A DNA stretch of 64,000 bases from Xanthobacteraceae bacterium. Its GTDB lineage: Bacteria; Pseudomonadota; Alphaproteobacteria; Rhizobiales; Xanthobacteraceae. Where the stretch lies: positions 27,634-91,633 of the forward strand of contig JARLJA010000031.1 of the NCBI GenBank assembly GCA_031291445.1, given 5' to 3'. Position 1 is the stretch's first letter. Every line of letters begins with the position of its first letter. Under the pieces are notes generated by a model, which saw only the letters and a program-made list of their open reading frames with translations, made no database searches and was not told the origin of the DNA. The translations under genes and the position numbers were made by a program. Of the stretch, positions 43,376 through 53,111 are shown piece by piece.

Positions 43376-44422
43376 TCAACAGATCCGCGGCAGCTGTTCG
43401 CCGGACAGCCAGTCGACGATCCGGCCGCCGCCGAAGCTCGTCGTCATCTGCACGAAGCGATGGTCGTCCTCGACGACGCGCCCGATATCCACCGCGCCTC
43501 GCCCGAGCGGATGCGCCCGCATTGCGGCCAGCACCGTGGCGGCGGCCTCCGGTGCCACCACCGCCACCAGCTTGCCCTCGTTGGCGACGTAGAGCGGATC
43601 GAGGCCGAGCAGCTCGCAGGCCGCGGCTACCGCCGGTCGCACCGGAATGGCGTCCTCGTCGATGCGAAATCCCACCTTCGACTGCTGCGCCAGTTCGTTC
43701 AGGGTCGCCGCCAGCCCGCCCCGCGTCGGATCGCGCATGACGCGGATGTCGGGACCGGCCGCGGCCACCATCGCCGCGACCAGGTCGTGCAGCGCCGCCG
43801 AATCCGAAACCACGTCGGTCTCGAAGGTCATGTTCTGGCGCGACGACATCACGGCGATGCCGTGATCGCCGAGCGTCCCGGACACCAGCACGCGGTCGCC
43901 GACCCCGGCCTTCTCGGCCGACAGATCGAGGCCGTCGGGAACGACGCCGATCCCCGTGGTCGAGATGAAGACGCCGTCGGCCTTGCCGCGCTCCACCACC
44001 TTGGTGTCGCCGGTCACGATGGAGACGCCTGCTTCGCGCGCCGCGGCCCCCATGGCATCGGCGATTCTCTTCAGATCCGCGAGGGCAAATCCCTCCTCGA
44101 TGATGAAGCTCGCCGAAAGGTAGAGCGGCCGCGCGCCGGCCATCGCCACGTCGTTGATGGTGCCATGGACCGCGAGAGAGCCGATGTTGCCACCGGGAAA
44201 GAACAACGGGGAGATCACGTATCCGTCGGTCGTCATCACCATGCGGCCGGCGCCGACGTCAAACGCCGCCTGATCGTTGCCCCGATCGAGCCACTGATTC
44301 CGGAACGAGTCGTGGAAGACCTCCGAGATCAGGTGCGCCATGGCCCGGCCACCGGAGCCGTGCGACATGTCGATGCAACCGCTCCTGATGTCGAGCTTGC
44401 GCTTGTAGGCCTTGCTGCTCAT
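43376..44422 (-). CDS. hypE: Hydrogenase maturation protein HypE
   Basis: A 348-residue PurM-like ATPase that dehydrates the carbamoyl group on its C-terminal Cys to thiocyanate, the source of the CN ligands. The essential C-terminus is intact (PRIC, Cys348), and the N-terminal SHGSGGRAMAHLI motif and ATP-site segments RDPTRGGLAATLNE are present. Its start overlaps the hypD stop by four bases, consistent with the HypCDE assembly complex. Confidence 0.95.
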   Translation of the reverse strand: MSSKAYKRKLDIRSGCIDMSHGSGGRAMAHLISEVFHDSFRNQWLDRGNDQAAFDVGAGRMVMTTDGYVISPLFFPGGNIGSLAVHGTINDVAMAGARPLYLSASFIIEEGFALADLKRIADAMGAAAREAGVSIVTGDTKVVERGKADGVFISTTGIGVVPDGLDLSAEKAGVGDRVLVSGTLGDHGIAVMSSRQNMTFETDVVSDSAALHDLVAAMVAAAGPDIRVMRDPTRGGLAATLNELAQQSKVGFRIDEDAIPVRPAVAAACELLGLDPLYVANEGKLVAVVAPEAAATVLAAMRAHPLGRGAVDIGRVVEDDHRFVQMTTSFGGGRIVDWLSGEQLPRIC

Positions 44423-45561
44423 GACGCCTGCTTCCGTTGGAGATCGCGAAACCGGCCGTAGGTCCAGTGCGCGGCGCAGGCGCCTTCCGACGACACCATG
44501 CACGAGCCCATCGGGGTTTCGGGCGTGCACACGGTGCCGAACAGCTTGCAGTCGGCCGGTTTCTTCGCCCCGCGCAGGATCGAACCGCATTCACAGGCCG
44601 GATTGTCCGGCGCGGTAATGTCCGTCATGGCGAAGCGGCGTTCGGCGTCGTAGTCGGCATAGGCCGCCTTCAGCCGTAAGCCGCTGTAGGGAACAGGGCC
44701 GAGACCGCGCCACTCGAACTGATCGCGCAGCTCGAAGATATCGGCCACCTCGGCCTTGGCGCGCACATTTCCTCCGCGCGTGACGGCGCGGATATACTGG
44801 TTCTCGATCTCGTGACGTCCGTCATTGACCTGGCGCACCAGCATGAGAATCGCCTGCATGACATCGACCGGCTCGAAGCCCGCGATCACGACCGGCTGGC
44901 CGAACTCCTCGGCGAAGAATTCGTAGGGTTGGGTGCCGATCACGGTGCTGACATGGGCCGGGCCGATGAATCCGTCGATCTCGACCCGGCCGATGTCACG
45001 GATCTCCGGACTTTCCAGGATGGTCTGGATCGCCGACGGCGTCAGCACGTGGTTGCAGAACACCGTGAAGTTGCCGAGCTTCTTCCGGGCGGCGAGCCGA
45101 ATCGCCACCGCCGTCGGCGGCGTGGTGGTCTCGAATCCGATCGCGAAGAACACGACCTCGCGGTCGGGCTCCTGCTCCGCGATCGCAATCGCATCGAGTG
45201 TCGAATAGACCATGCGGACGTCAGCCCCCCTGGCCTTGGCGCGCATCAGCGACGCGCCCTGCGATCCCGGCACGCGCATCAGGTCGCCGTAGACGCAAAG
45301 CGTCACCTCCGGCCGCTCCGCCAGCTGGATCGCCATGTCGATGCGGCCCGCCGGCAGGACGCAGACCGGACATCCCGGCCCGTGGATCATCTGGACGTTC
45401 GTCGGCAGCATGTCCTCGAGGCCATAGCGCGAGATCGCGTGGGTATGGCCGCCGCAGAATTCCATGAAGCGGTAGGACTGCGCCGGATCCACCGCCGACG
45501 CGATCTCGGTCGCCAGCGTCCGTGCCAGCTTGCCGTCCCTGAACTCGTCGACGTATTTCAT
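44419..45561 (-). CDS. hypD: Hydrogenase maturation protein HypD
   Basis: A 380-residue iron-sulfur protein that, with HypC, assembles the Fe(CN)2CO unit. The signature cysteines are visible in EFCGGHTHAISRYG, MIHGPGCPVCVLP and the C-terminal CECGSILRG and CKLFGTVCTP groups. The ATG at 45561 overlaps the hypC stop and its own stop overlaps hypE, so synthesis of HypC, D and E is coupled. Confidence 0.95.
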   Translation of the reverse strand: MKYVDEFRDGKLARTLATEIASAVDPAQSYRFMEFCGGHTHAISRYGLEDMLPTNVQMIHGPGCPVCVLPAGRIDMAIQLAERPEVTLCVYGDLMRVPGSQGASLMRAKARGADVRMVYSTLDAIAIAEQEPDREVVFFAIGFETTTPPTAVAIRLAARKKLGNFTVFCNHVLTPSAIQTILESPEIRDIGRVEIDGFIGPAHVSTVIGTQPYEFFAEEFGQPVVIAGFEPVDVMQAILMLVRQVNDGRHEIENQYIRAVTRGGNVRAKAEVADIFELRDQFEWRGLGPVPYSGLRLKAAYADYDAERRFAMTDITAPDNPACECGSILRGAKKPADCKLFGTVCTPETPMGSCMVSSEGACAAHWTYGRFRDLQRKQAS

Positions 45562-45794
45562 GATGCGGCCTCCGGCTGGGCAACACCCAGCTCCCGCAGG
45601 ATGGCGAGCGTTCGCTCGGCCTCTTCGGGATCGATCTTGGTCAGCGCGTAGCCGACATGAATGACGACGAAGTCGCCGACCTTGAGATCCTCGATCAGCG
45701 CCACCGAGACGACCTTGCCGACGCCATCGAGCATGACCCGCGCCATGTCTTCGGGTAACAGCTCGGTGACCTCGGCTGGAATGGCTAGGCACAT
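45558..45794 (-). CDS. hypC: Hydrogenase maturation chaperone HypC
   Basis: A 78-residue HypC/HupF-family protein. The N-terminal MCLAIPAEV provides Cys2, which binds the iron of the precursor cofactor, and the rest is a small beta barrel (VMLDGVGKVVSVALIEDLKVGDFVVIHVG region). It shuttles Fe(CN)2CO from HypD to the large subunit. A paralogue, HupF, lies at 52809. Overlaps hypF by ten bases and hypD by four. Confidence 0.95.
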   Translation of the reverse strand: MCLAIPAEVTELLPEDMARVMLDGVGKVVSVALIEDLKVGDFVVIHVGYALTKIDPEEAERTLAILRELGVAQPEAAS

Positions 45795-48085
45795 CGGATC
45801 GGCTCCCCAGAGGCAATGGATGTGGTCCGCGTCTCCCGCGCGCCCAGGCCGGTCGCGGCGATCCAAGCCTGGCCGAGGCTGAGGCCGCCGTCGTTGGTCG
45901 GCACCGCGCGCGGGATCAGAGGTTCGATGCCGGCGGCCACCAACCCGGCGCAAACCTGTTCGGTCAGGATGCGGTTGAGGAAGCATCCGCCGCAAAGCGC
46001 GACCTTGCGGACGCCGCGCTCGCGCGCAGCGCGGGTCACCAGGTCGACCAGGCCGGCCGCGAACGTGCCATGAAACAATCCGGCGCCGAACACCGGGTCG
46101 AGGCCGGGCACGGCCAGCCGTTCGAGCAGCGGCGCGAAATCGATGACGCCGGCCTCGATCGTCCACCCCGCGCGGTCGACGAGGACGTCGCGAACCTTCG
46201 CCTCGAGCTCCATCGCGGCCTGTCCCTCGTAGCGCTGGGTCGCCGCCGTCCCCAGCAGGCCAGCGACTGCATCGAACAGTCGCCCGGCGCTGGTCGTGAT
46301 CGGCGGATTCGCCTGACCGAGCAGACGTGCCAGGCGAACCGCATGGGCCTGTGCGGCGAACCGCTCGGCGATCTCCGGTCCACGGCCGAGGCCGTGCAGC
46401 ACGGCGGCCGCCATGCGCCAGGGCTCGCGGGACGCGATGTCGCCGCCCGGCATGACGAGCGGCGCGAGATGGCCGAGCCGGACGAAGCGCGACGTCTCGC
46501 ACCACAACAATTCACCACCCCAATTGCCGCCGTCGGCCCCGTATCCGTAACCGTCGAGGGCGAGGCCGAGCAGTGGGCCCTCGACGCCATATTCGGCGGC
46601 GACCGCACCGACATGCGCATGATGATGCTGGACGCCGACCGCCGGCCACGCGCAGGCCTCGGCAAAGCGGGTCGAGGCGAAGTCGGGATGAAGATCGTGG
46701 GCAACGGCGACAGGCTCGACGTCGAGCATCGCCAGCATATGAGCGACCGTCTCCTCGAAATAGCCGATGCTTTCGGCGCTCGCGAGATCGCCGACATGCT
46801 GCGAGACGAAGGCCTCGCGGCCGCGTGTCACGGTGATCGTCGACTTCAGATGTCCGCCCACGGCGAGCACGCAGGGCACCTCGCGTGCCAGTCGCACCGG
46901 CTGCGGCACGTAGCCTCGCGCGCGCCGGATCAGGGCGGGCGCGCCGGCCATCACGGTCGCGACCGAGTCGTCGGCGCGGGCTGCGATCGCGCGGTCATGG
47001 GTGACGACGAGATCGGCAATGGCACCGAGTTCCGACCGCGCGGCATCGTTGTCGCGGATCAGCGGCTGGCCGCCGGGGTTGGCGCTGGTCGCGACCAGGA
47101 CCAGGTCGCAGCCCGCGTCCTGCCCACCCCGCCCGGAGGACTCGCCGCCGGCGGCGTGGAACAGGAGATGATGGATCGGAGTGTAGGGCAGCATGACGCC
47201 GATATGCGACAGGTTCGGGGCGACCGACGGCGCGAGCGCATGACGCGACTTGACCAGCACGATCGGCCGTTCGATCGACCCGATGAGCTCGCGTTCCGCG
47301 GCATCGACCACGGCAATCGCGTCAATCGAGGCCAGCGACGCGGCCATGACCGCCAGCGGCTTGGCGTCGCGTCCCTTGCGCGCGCGCAGGCGGGCGACGG
47401 ACTGCTCGTTGCGGGCATCGCACAACAGTTGAAAGCCGCCCAGGCTCTTGATCGCCACGACCAGACCGGCGCGCAACGCGGCGACGATGTCGTTGATGCC
47501 GTGACTCAGTCTTGGACCGCAGCGCGGACAGGCAATCGGCTCAGCGTGAAACCGGCGATTGGAGGGATTGGCATAGTCGGCGGCGCAGTCGGCACACATC
47601 GCAAACGTCGCCATCGACGTGTTGGCGCGATCGTAGGGCAGCCGCTCCGCGAGCGTGAAGCGGGGACCGCAATGGGTGCAATTGACGAAGGGATAACGAT
47701 GGAAACGGCTCGTCGGATCGAACAGATCGTCGAGACACTGGTCGCAGGTCGCGCTATCGGCGCCGATTCGCGTCGTCATCCTGCCGCCGGTGCTGGCCGC
47801 GATGGTGAAGTCGCGCTCGCCCGTGGGTAAGGCGGCTTCCGACTCCACCGCGTCGATGCGCGCCCGCGGCGGCGCCTGCCGTGGCAGCGCGTGGAGGAAT
47901 TCCGGCGCCCGCGGCCCCTCGATCTCGATCAGCACGCCTTCGGCGTCATTGCTGACGAAGCCCCCGAGGTCGAGCGTGCGCGCCAGGCCGTAGACATAGG
48001 GCCGGAAGCCGACGCCCTGCACCGTTCCGCGGACGCGGATCCGCAGGCGCTGCGCCGGCTCCAGGCTGGGTTGCGCCACACCCAT
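45785..48085 (-). CDS. hypF: Carbamoyltransferase HypF
   Basis: A 766-residue multidomain enzyme that transfers carbamoyl phosphate to HypE to begin CN formation. In order: acylphosphatase domain (RGTVQGVGFRPYVYGLAR), two zinc fingers (CDQCLDD...CTHCGPRF and CADCAADY...CPRCGPRL), a YrdC-like domain, and a C-terminal Kae1-like domain with HHAHVGAVAAEYG. The ATG at 48085 follows hypB by five bases. Full length and intact. Confidence 0.95.
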   Translation of the reverse strand: MGVAQPSLEPAQRLRIRVRGTVQGVGFRPYVYGLARTLDLGGFVSNDAEGVLIEIEGPRAPEFLHALPRQAPPRARIDAVESEAALPTGERDFTIAASTGGRMTTRIGADSATCDQCLDDLFDPTSRFHRYPFVNCTHCGPRFTLAERLPYDRANTSMATFAMCADCAADYANPSNRRFHAEPIACPRCGPRLSHGINDIVAALRAGLVVAIKSLGGFQLLCDARNEQSVARLRARKGRDAKPLAVMAASLASIDAIAVVDAAERELIGSIERPIVLVKSRHALAPSVAPNLSHIGVMLPYTPIHHLLFHAAGGESSGRGGQDAGCDLVLVATSANPGGQPLIRDNDAARSELGAIADLVVTHDRAIAARADDSVATVMAGAPALIRRARGYVPQPVRLAREVPCVLAVGGHLKSTITVTRGREAFVSQHVGDLASAESIGYFEETVAHMLAMLDVEPVAVAHDLHPDFASTRFAEACAWPAVGVQHHHAHVGAVAAEYGVEGPLLGLALDGYGYGADGGNWGGELLWCETSRFVRLGHLAPLVMPGGDIASREPWRMAAAVLHGLGRGPEIAERFAAQAHAVRLARLLGQANPPITTSAGRLFDAVAGLLGTAATQRYEGQAAMELEAKVRDVLVDRAGWTIEAGVIDFAPLLERLAVPGLDPVFGAGLFHGTFAAGLVDLVTRAARERGVRKVALCGGCFLNRILTEQVCAGLVAAGIEPLIPRAVPTNDGGLSLGQAWIAATGLGARETRTTSIASGEPIRCA

Positions 48086-48090
48086 GGCGC

Positions 48091-49098
48091 CTACTCCGCG
48101 GCCGAAGCCGTCGGCTTGCCATCGGCGCGCCTGGCAATCCACGCGTAGAACGCCGGCATGCCTTCCCCGGTCCTGGCCGACACCGTCAGGACCTCGATGC
48201 GGGAATTGACCCGCCGCGCGTATTCGACGGTCCGGGCCAGGTCAAAATCGACGTGCGGCGCCAGGTCCATCTTGTTGATCAGCATCAGGCTCGCCGCGGC
48301 GAACATGTCGGGGTATTTCAGCGGCTTGTCTTCGCCCTCGGTGGTCGAAAACACCACCACCTTGTGCGCCTCGCCGAGATCGAACGCCGCCGGGCACACC
48401 AGATTGCCGACGTTCTCGATGAACAGGAGACCGCCTTCCAGGGGTGGCAGGCGGTCGAACGCATCGCCCACCATCGACGCATCGAGATGGCAGCCCTTGC
48501 CGGTGTTGATCTGGATCGCCGGCACGCCGGTGGCGCGGATCCGCTCGGCGTCGTTCGACGTCTGCTGGTCGCCCTCGATCACCGCGATCGGCCGGTCGGC
48601 CTTGAGGTCGGAGATCGTCCGGACCAGAAGCGAGGTCTTTCCGGCTCCCGGGCTCGACACGAAGTTCAGCGCGAGAATCCCGGCGGACATGAATCGTCCG
48701 CGATTCTCGCGCGCCTGGCGATCGTTCTTTTCCAGAATTCCCCGTTCGACCTGAACGATCCTGTCCTGGCTCATCCCCGCGACATGAACCCCGGCGAGAC
48801 CGCCGCCATAGTCGATCGCCTGGTGCGGCGCGCCGTGATCGTGATGGTCGTGAGCGTGATCATGATCGTGGTCATGATGATGGTCATGGCCATGGTCGTG
48901 ATCGTGGTGGTGATGCACGGCCTCGCCATGGCCGTGCGAATGGCCACTCCCGTGGTGGTGGTGGGAATGGGCGTGGGCGTGCACACCGCCGTCGCCTTGG
49001 TGGTGGGAATGCTCGTGTTCATGGTCGTGGGAGTGACCATGCCTGGTGCCCGCCTCAATCGAGACCTGCCCGTTCTCGCAACCGCAGACCGTACACAT
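48091..49098 (-). CDS. hypB: Nickel-inserting GTPase HypB with histidine-rich domain
   Basis: A 335-residue protein. Residues 2-7 hold the high-affinity Ni motif CTVCGC. Residues about 22-100 contain roughly three dozen histidines in HDHEH and HHHH patterns and probably store nickel. The GTPase domain has [36 protein letters not shown] and INKMDLAP. It inserts Ni into the large-subunit precursor with HypA. The long His stretch is typical of rhizobial HypB and gives the DNA a strong ATG/GTG triplet texture on the plus strand. Confidence 0.95.
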   Translation of the reverse strand: MCTVCGCENGQVSIEAGTRHGHSHDHEHEHSHHQGDGGVHAHAHSHHHHGSGHSHGHGEAVHHHHDHDHGHDHHHDHDHDHAHDHHDHGAPHQAIDYGGGLAGVHVAGMSQDRIVQVERGILEKNDRQARENRGRFMSAGILALNFVSSPGAGKTSLLVRTISDLKADRPIAVIEGDQQTSNDAERIRATGVPAIQINTGKGCHLDASMVGDAFDRLPPLEGGLLFIENVGNLVCPAAFDLGEAHKVVVFSTTEGEDKPLKYPDMFAAASLMLINKMDLAPHVDFDLARTVEYARRVNSRIEVLTVSARTGEGMPAFYAWIARRADGKPTASAAE

Positions 49099-49439
49099 CA
49101 AGCCACCTCCAGTTCCTTGACACGCATTTCGTCGCCGGCCGTGACCTGCAACTGGTAGCCGCCGCAGCACGGACACGGATCGTAGCGCCGCTCGATCGGA
49201 ACCGATTTGACACAGCTCATGCACCAGCCGACGCCCGGCGAAACGACGATCTCGAGCCTGGCCTCGGCGGCCACCGACCCGGCGGCAACGACCTCGAAGC
49301 AGAACCGCATGGCCTCGGGCTCGACCTGGCTGAGAGCACCGATCTCCAGCCAAACGGTCTTGACCCTGGCGAAAGACTGCTTCCGAGCCTCGGTCTCGAT
49401 GATCTCAATCACGCCCTCGCACAGCGCCATTTCATGCAT
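49098..49439 (-). CDS. hypA: Nickel metallochaperone HypA
   Basis: A 113-residue protein with the Ni-binding N-terminus MHE (His2) and a zinc ribbon CMSC...CPCCGG. It delivers nickel together with HypB to the hydrogenase large subunit. Its first ATG overlaps the end of hupK by eight bases, and its stop overlaps the hypB start (TGATG). Confidence 0.95.
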   Translation of the reverse strand: MHEMALCEGVIEIIETEARKQSFARVKTVWLEIGALSQVEPEAMRFCFEVVAAGSVAAEARLEIVVSPGVGWCMSCVKSVPIERRYDPCPCCGGYQLQVTAGDEMRVKELEVA

Positions 49440-50508
49440 GGGCGGCCTCGCGATAGGTCACTCTGTGGTCGACGCAGGGGTCGAACGCCGCGATCAGCCG
49501 CTCGACCGCCGCACGGCCGGCGGGGTCGGAGCCCACGCTCTGGCCCTGCAACTCCCGCACCAGCGGTCCGCGCGGATGAAAGTTCCACTCGGTGGGCGCC
49601 AGAAACTCGAAACGCACCACGCGACCGTCGGCGCCGATCTGGACGCAGTGATAGAGCCGTCCGCGCGCGGTTTCCACCGCGGATGCGCCCCAGCCGTCAC
49701 CAAGACTGTAGCCGATCAGGTCGCCAACCGGCGGCTCCACATCGTGGCTGCCGGCGACGAGACCGCGCAACCGATCCGGCAGGCCGGCAACCTCGTCGAT
49801 CCGCGCCTTGAGCCTGACGGCGGCGCCGCCACACAGCCTCGCCGCCGGCGCATCACACGACGACGCAACACATCGGCGGGCCCAGGCTCCGGTTTCCGGT
49901 ACACCATCCGCCAGCGTCGGGACCCTGGCGAATGTCTGCCCTCCCGCCATCAGCCGCGCAATGACCTCCCGGTCATGCCGGCTCGACAGGTAGCCGCATT
50001 CATCGGACGGATCACCATCCGGCACGTCATCGAAATCCACGTCACGGGCGGAGAGACCGATCCGCTCCAGCGCATGCTCGATCTGCTCGATTGCACGCAG
50101 CAGCTCTGACGCCGGCACGCCGGCCGCTGGAGCAAACGTCGCCGACGCCCGGATGATCTCCCGAAGGCCGCCGACAACCGAATGACGGTCGAGCAGATGT
50201 AGGTGCATGACGATCCCCCGCAGCTGTTCGGCAAGATGTTCCGCAATCACCGCCGCGCGCCGGCGGCGATCAAGCTCGGGCGCGACCTTGCTCGCCTGGG
50301 CCGCATCGACGGCGGTCTGCGCCGCGATCCTGTGTGCCGTTCCGCACATTGAAAACAGCAGCGGAACGACCGCGATCAGTTCCGCGGCCGGCCTGCCGAC
50401 GACGAGCGCCGCAACCGGCGGCAATCGCCGCGGCACAATTCCAACGGCGGCCGCGACCCCGTCGACCAGGTCGAGCGCGATCTCAATATGGCCGCCGGCC
50501 TCGGTCAC
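49432..50508 (-). CDS. hupK: Hydrogenase expression/assembly protein HupK
   Basis: A 358-residue protein found only in uptake hydrogenase operons. It looks like a degenerate hydrogenase large subunit: the C-terminus has APTEWNFHPRGP and AAFDPCVDH, matching the large-subunit DPCxxC region but lacking the second cysteine. It is thought to scaffold the cofactor for HupL. The GTG start overlaps the hupJ stop (GTGA). Confidence 0.88.
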   Translation of the reverse strand: MTEAGGHIEIALDLVDGVAAAVGIVPRRLPPVAALVVGRPAAELIAVVPLLFSMCGTAHRIAAQTAVDAAQASKVAPELDRRRRAAVIAEHLAEQLRGIVMHLHLLDRHSVVGGLREIIRASATFAPAAGVPASELLRAIEQIEHALERIGLSARDVDFDDVPDGDPSDECGYLSSRHDREVIARLMAGGQTFARVPTLADGVPETGAWARRCVASSCDAPAARLCGGAAVRLKARIDEVAGLPDRLRGLVAGSHDVEPPVGDLIGYSLGDGWGASAVETARGRLYHCVQIGADGRVVRFEFLAPTEWNFHPRGPLVRELQGQSVGSDPAGRAAVERLIAAFDPCVDHRVTYREAAHA

Positions 50509-51002
50509 GTCCGCGCCCCGGTGAGGCTGCCCCGTAACAGGCTGCGGCGATCGACTGCGGACGCCGGACGCCCGTTTGCTGCCGCTGGATCGACCCGCGG
50601 CGACACGATCTCCGCGAGCGCAGCCGTGGCCGTGGCGCGCGCAGTATCGATGTCGCCAAAATCGAACATCGGCGAGAACAGCGAACAGGTCCCGATCCGC
50701 CCGACGGCGTCGATGTCGGCGACCGTGAAGTCGAGCGTTCCGACCGGAAAACCGTGAGCGAACGACGCGCCGGGCCGTTGTGACGCCAGCCGGTCGTCGA
50801 GCGGCAGCAGCACGACGTTCATGAACCACGGCGTGATCAGAATCCCCGCGATCACTTCGCCATGAAGCTCGAATCCGACCGCCTCGACCGAGAGTGAATC
50901 GTTGTAGACTGGCAGGTCGCGCATCGATCGCTCGCCGATGAGGCGATAGTGCTCCGCGAGCAACGCGCCGAATTCGGTTGGATCCGTGACCTTCATGCTC
51001 AT
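50505..51002 (-). CDS. hupJ: HupJ/HybE-family hydrogenase assembly chaperone
   Basis: A 165-residue protein of the HybE family. The conserved stretch AGILITPWFMNVVLLPL followed by FPVGTLDFTVADID and CSLFSPMFDF is complete. It assists small- or large-subunit maturation of the membrane-bound hydrogenase. It follows hupI by 15 bases and overlaps hupK. Confidence 0.88.
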   Translation of the reverse strand: MSMKVTDPTEFGALLAEHYRLIGERSMRDLPVYNDSLSVEAVGFELHGEVIAGILITPWFMNVVLLPLDDRLASQRPGASFAHGFPVGTLDFTVADIDAVGRIGTCSLFSPMFDFGDIDTARATATAALAEIVSPRVDPAAANGRPASAVDRRSLLRGSLTGART

Positions 51003-51017
51003 TGCTCTCGGGCGCGC

Positions 51018-51233
51018 TCAGCTCTCGGTCTCGACCTGCATGAATTTCGACGCCGGCGCATCACAGGTCGGACACCTCCAGTCCGCCGGCAGCGCGACGA
51101 AGGGCGTTCCCGGCGCAATCTGCGCCACCTGGTCGCCCACCGCCGGGTCGTAGACCGTCCAGCAGATTCCGCACTCCATGCGGGCCTCCGGGTCGACGTC
51201 CTGACGGACGCCGAAATTCTCGAACCCGCTCAT
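51018..51233 (-). CDS. hupI: Rubredoxin HupI
   Basis: A 71-residue rubredoxin with both iron-binding pairs: [12 protein letters not shown] and [10 protein letters not shown] short N-terminal extension precedes the domain. In hydrogenase operons it supports assembly of the small subunit under oxygen. The start overlaps the hupH stop (ATGA). Confidence 0.94.
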   Translation of the reverse strand: MSGFENFGVRQDVDPEARMECGICWTVYDPAVGDQVAQIAPGTPFVALPADWRCPTCDAPASKFMQVETES

Positions 51234-52102
51234 GAGAAATAGGCCTGTCTGATCTCCACCAGCCGTTCGTGGGAATCCTCGAAATCCTCGTCGGCGGCGA
51301 CGGCGACCACGGGCGGGCCGCCGACCTCCAGGGTGTCCAGAATGATGGTGTCCATCGCATTGAAGAACTGCACCGACCAGACGTTGCGCGTTCCTGTCGA
51401 CAGGATGCGGCAGCTCCCATAGCCGCGCGAGATCAGCTGGACCGGGCCGTTGCGCAGCGTCTCCTGCATGAACGCCATGTCCACCGGGCTCATCGGCAGC
51501 AGGGTGAAGTTGATGATCTGCGATCGATCGCCGGGTTGATAGGCCAATGCGCGCTCGCGGATCTCGGCAAGCACCGGCATCACGTTCATCGCGCCCTCGG
51601 GCGGCGAGCCGAAGGCGATGTCCGGCGCGGTGAGGTCGGCAGCAGCGCGGGCGACCAGTTCGGGGATCGCGGCGACCTCGATATACTCCAGCGGCTCCCG
51701 GCCGTCGCCCTGGTCGAGCTGGATTCGCCAGACGCCGGCCAGAACGGATTCCTGGATCTGCGCGATCGACCCGCCCGGCAGTGCGACGACGCCGCTGACC
51801 TCGCCTTCCCCGAACACGTCCGCAACCAGCTTCCGCTCCAGCTCGTTGAAGCCGTCAAGACGGAACACCTGGGACGGAAGATCTGCTTTCTGGCCGGCGA
51901 GCGCGACCGTGATCTGTTCGAGCAGCGCCATGGCGCGGGGACACTGCGCCGCCAGTTCGGCGCCATCAAGCGACGCCAGCGCCGTGATCGCGCCATAGCC
52001 GGTCACACCGGCGCGCCGTGTGTCCAGGCTCTCGTCGCCGATCGGAAAGACGTTGATCGGCTCTTCGGCCCCCTCCGGCGCGACCCAATACCCCATCTTC
52101 AT
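51230..52102 (-). CDS. hupH: Hydrogenase assembly protein HupH (HyaF family)
   Basis: A 290-residue protein typical of HupH/HyaF: N-terminal [15 protein letters not shown], a middle region with [16 protein letters not shown], and a C-terminal domain with [19 protein letters not shown]. It is needed for maturation of oxygen-exposed uptake hydrogenases and may interact with the small subunit. Overlaps hupG and hupI by four bases each. Confidence 0.9.
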   Translation of the reverse strand: MKMGYWVAPEGAEEPINVFPIGDESLDTRRAGVTGYGAITALASLDGAELAAQCPRAMALLEQITVALAGQKADLPSQVFRLDGFNELERKLVADVFGEGEVSGVVALPGGSIAQIQESVLAGVWRIQLDQGDGREPLEYIEVAAIPELVARAAADLTAPDIAFGSPPEGAMNVMPVLAEIRERALAYQPGDRSQIINFTLLPMSPVDMAFMQETLRNGPVQLISRGYGSCRILSTGTRNVWSVQFFNAMDTIILDTLEVGGPPVVAVAADEDFEDSHERLVEIRQAYFS

Positions 52103-52548
52103 GACGTTCCCCCGTTGCGATCCAGCGTTGAAATGGTCTTGACGACGCGCGCGGGGCTCGCGGCCCTGGCGGAGCCGTCGAGCTGCCGCGAGATCCGGTC
52201 GACATAGACCGACCAATCCCTGATCTTGGGAATGACCTCGAGAATCTGACCGCCCCGGCACAGCACCAGGCTTGGGTAGACCTTGACGTCGAACCTCGAG
52301 GCGAGCGCGACTTCGGCGTCTGGCGTGACCCGCGCACCCTGGATCCGTCCCTGAAATGCGTCGACCAGTTCGGGCAGGACAACCGCGACGTCGCTGGCTT
52401 CCGGCCAGCGAACCGGATCACCGGCGAGCAGCAGCACCGCAACCGCCCCGGCGGTATCGGCGGCAGCCAGAAAGCCCTCGACGCTGGAGGCATCGACCGT
52501 CTGCAGTCCACGCTGCCGGACGGTTGATGATGCTTCTCGCGAAGCCAT
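52099..52548 (-). CDS. hupG: HupG (HyaE family, thioredoxin-like)
   Basis: A 149-residue thioredoxin-fold protein lacking the redox CxxC, as is usual for HyaE/HupG chaperones that bind the Tat signal of the small subunit. Visible parts: [35 protein letters not shown]. The ATG at 52548 has an excellent GGGGAGGATC ribosome site. It starts a new transcription block: a 260-base spacer with a sigma-54-type site separates it from hupF. Confidence 0.88.
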   Translation of the reverse strand: MASREASSTVRQRGLQTVDASSVEGFLAAADTAGAVAVLLLAGDPVRWPEASDVAVVLPELVDAFQGRIQGARVTPDAEVALASRFDVKVYPSLVLCRGGQILEVIPKIRDWSVYVDRISRQLDGSARAASPARVVKTISTLDRNGGTS

Positions 52549-52606
52549 GCGGATCCTCCCCTTTTTTGAGCTGTCCATTCGGGCTTTGGCCCTCTTGAGA
52601 ATTCAC

Positions 52607-52622
52607 AGCAAAGCGCATGCCA
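52607..52622 (-). promoter_or_regulatory. Sigma-54-type promoter upstream of hupG
   Basis: Minus strand reads TGGCATG-CGCT-TTGCT, one mismatch from the sigma-54 consensus TGGCACR-N4-TTGCW with exact GG/GC spacing, about 60 bases before the hupG start. It would let the maturation genes be transcribed under HoxA independently of hupSLCDF. Confidence 0.6.
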
Positions 52623-52808
52623 CGGCATGGCAACCCATTATCCATCCACAATCATCTGTTTTTGCTGGATAAACTGAATTTACCGGCAAGCTTGCCGCCA
52701 GAGACAGCAACAATCCGGATATCTTGCTTCCATGCTCGATGGATACCTTGATTCCAATCAATCTCGAGCCCGTGGACGTCAGCTCGGCCACCAGCCACCC
52801 GCCGGAAT

Positions 52809-53105
52809 TCAGGACTGCCGGAGGTGCTCGGGCAGCTCCGGCTCGCGGTTGATCAGATCCGCGAACAGGTGATCAAAATCCTCGCCGTTGCAGGCCGCCG
52901 CCAGCCCGTCGAGGGCATCGTCGATCAGCCGGGCTTCGTCGGCGTCGAGCAACCGGACCGCATTGTCGATGAAGACCAGGACGCGGGCGCCGACAGGCGG
53001 CTGGTCGAGCAGCAGCACCGACACCCGCCGCTGCTCGCCACGCCGCTCGCACAGCGCTGTCACGCCGTCGGTCTCGATGATCGTCATGGGAAGCCCGAGA
53101 CACAT
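52809..53105 (-). CDS. hupF: HupF, HypC-family chaperone for HupL
   Basis: A 98-residue HypC paralogue beginning MCLGLPMTII with the metal-binding Cys2, and longer than HypC at the C-terminus. It binds the HupL precursor and protects its active site during maturation in oxygen. It lies seven bases after hupD. A 260-base gap with lower GC content follows before hupG. Confidence 0.92.
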   Translation of the reverse strand: MCLGLPMTIIETDGVTALCERRGEQRRVSVLLLDQPPVGARVLVFIDNAVRLLDADEARLIDDALDGLAAACNGEDFDHLFADLINREPELPEHLRQS

Positions 53106-53111
53106 CCGCCG

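Noticed and set aside
48770-49060. Plus-strand simple repeat (ATGGTC/GTGATC triplets)
   Set aside because: It is the codon pattern of the histidine-rich region of HypB on the minus strand.
52099-52548. HupG as an inactive thioredoxin
   Set aside because: Lack of CxxC is normal in the HyaE/HupG chaperone family.
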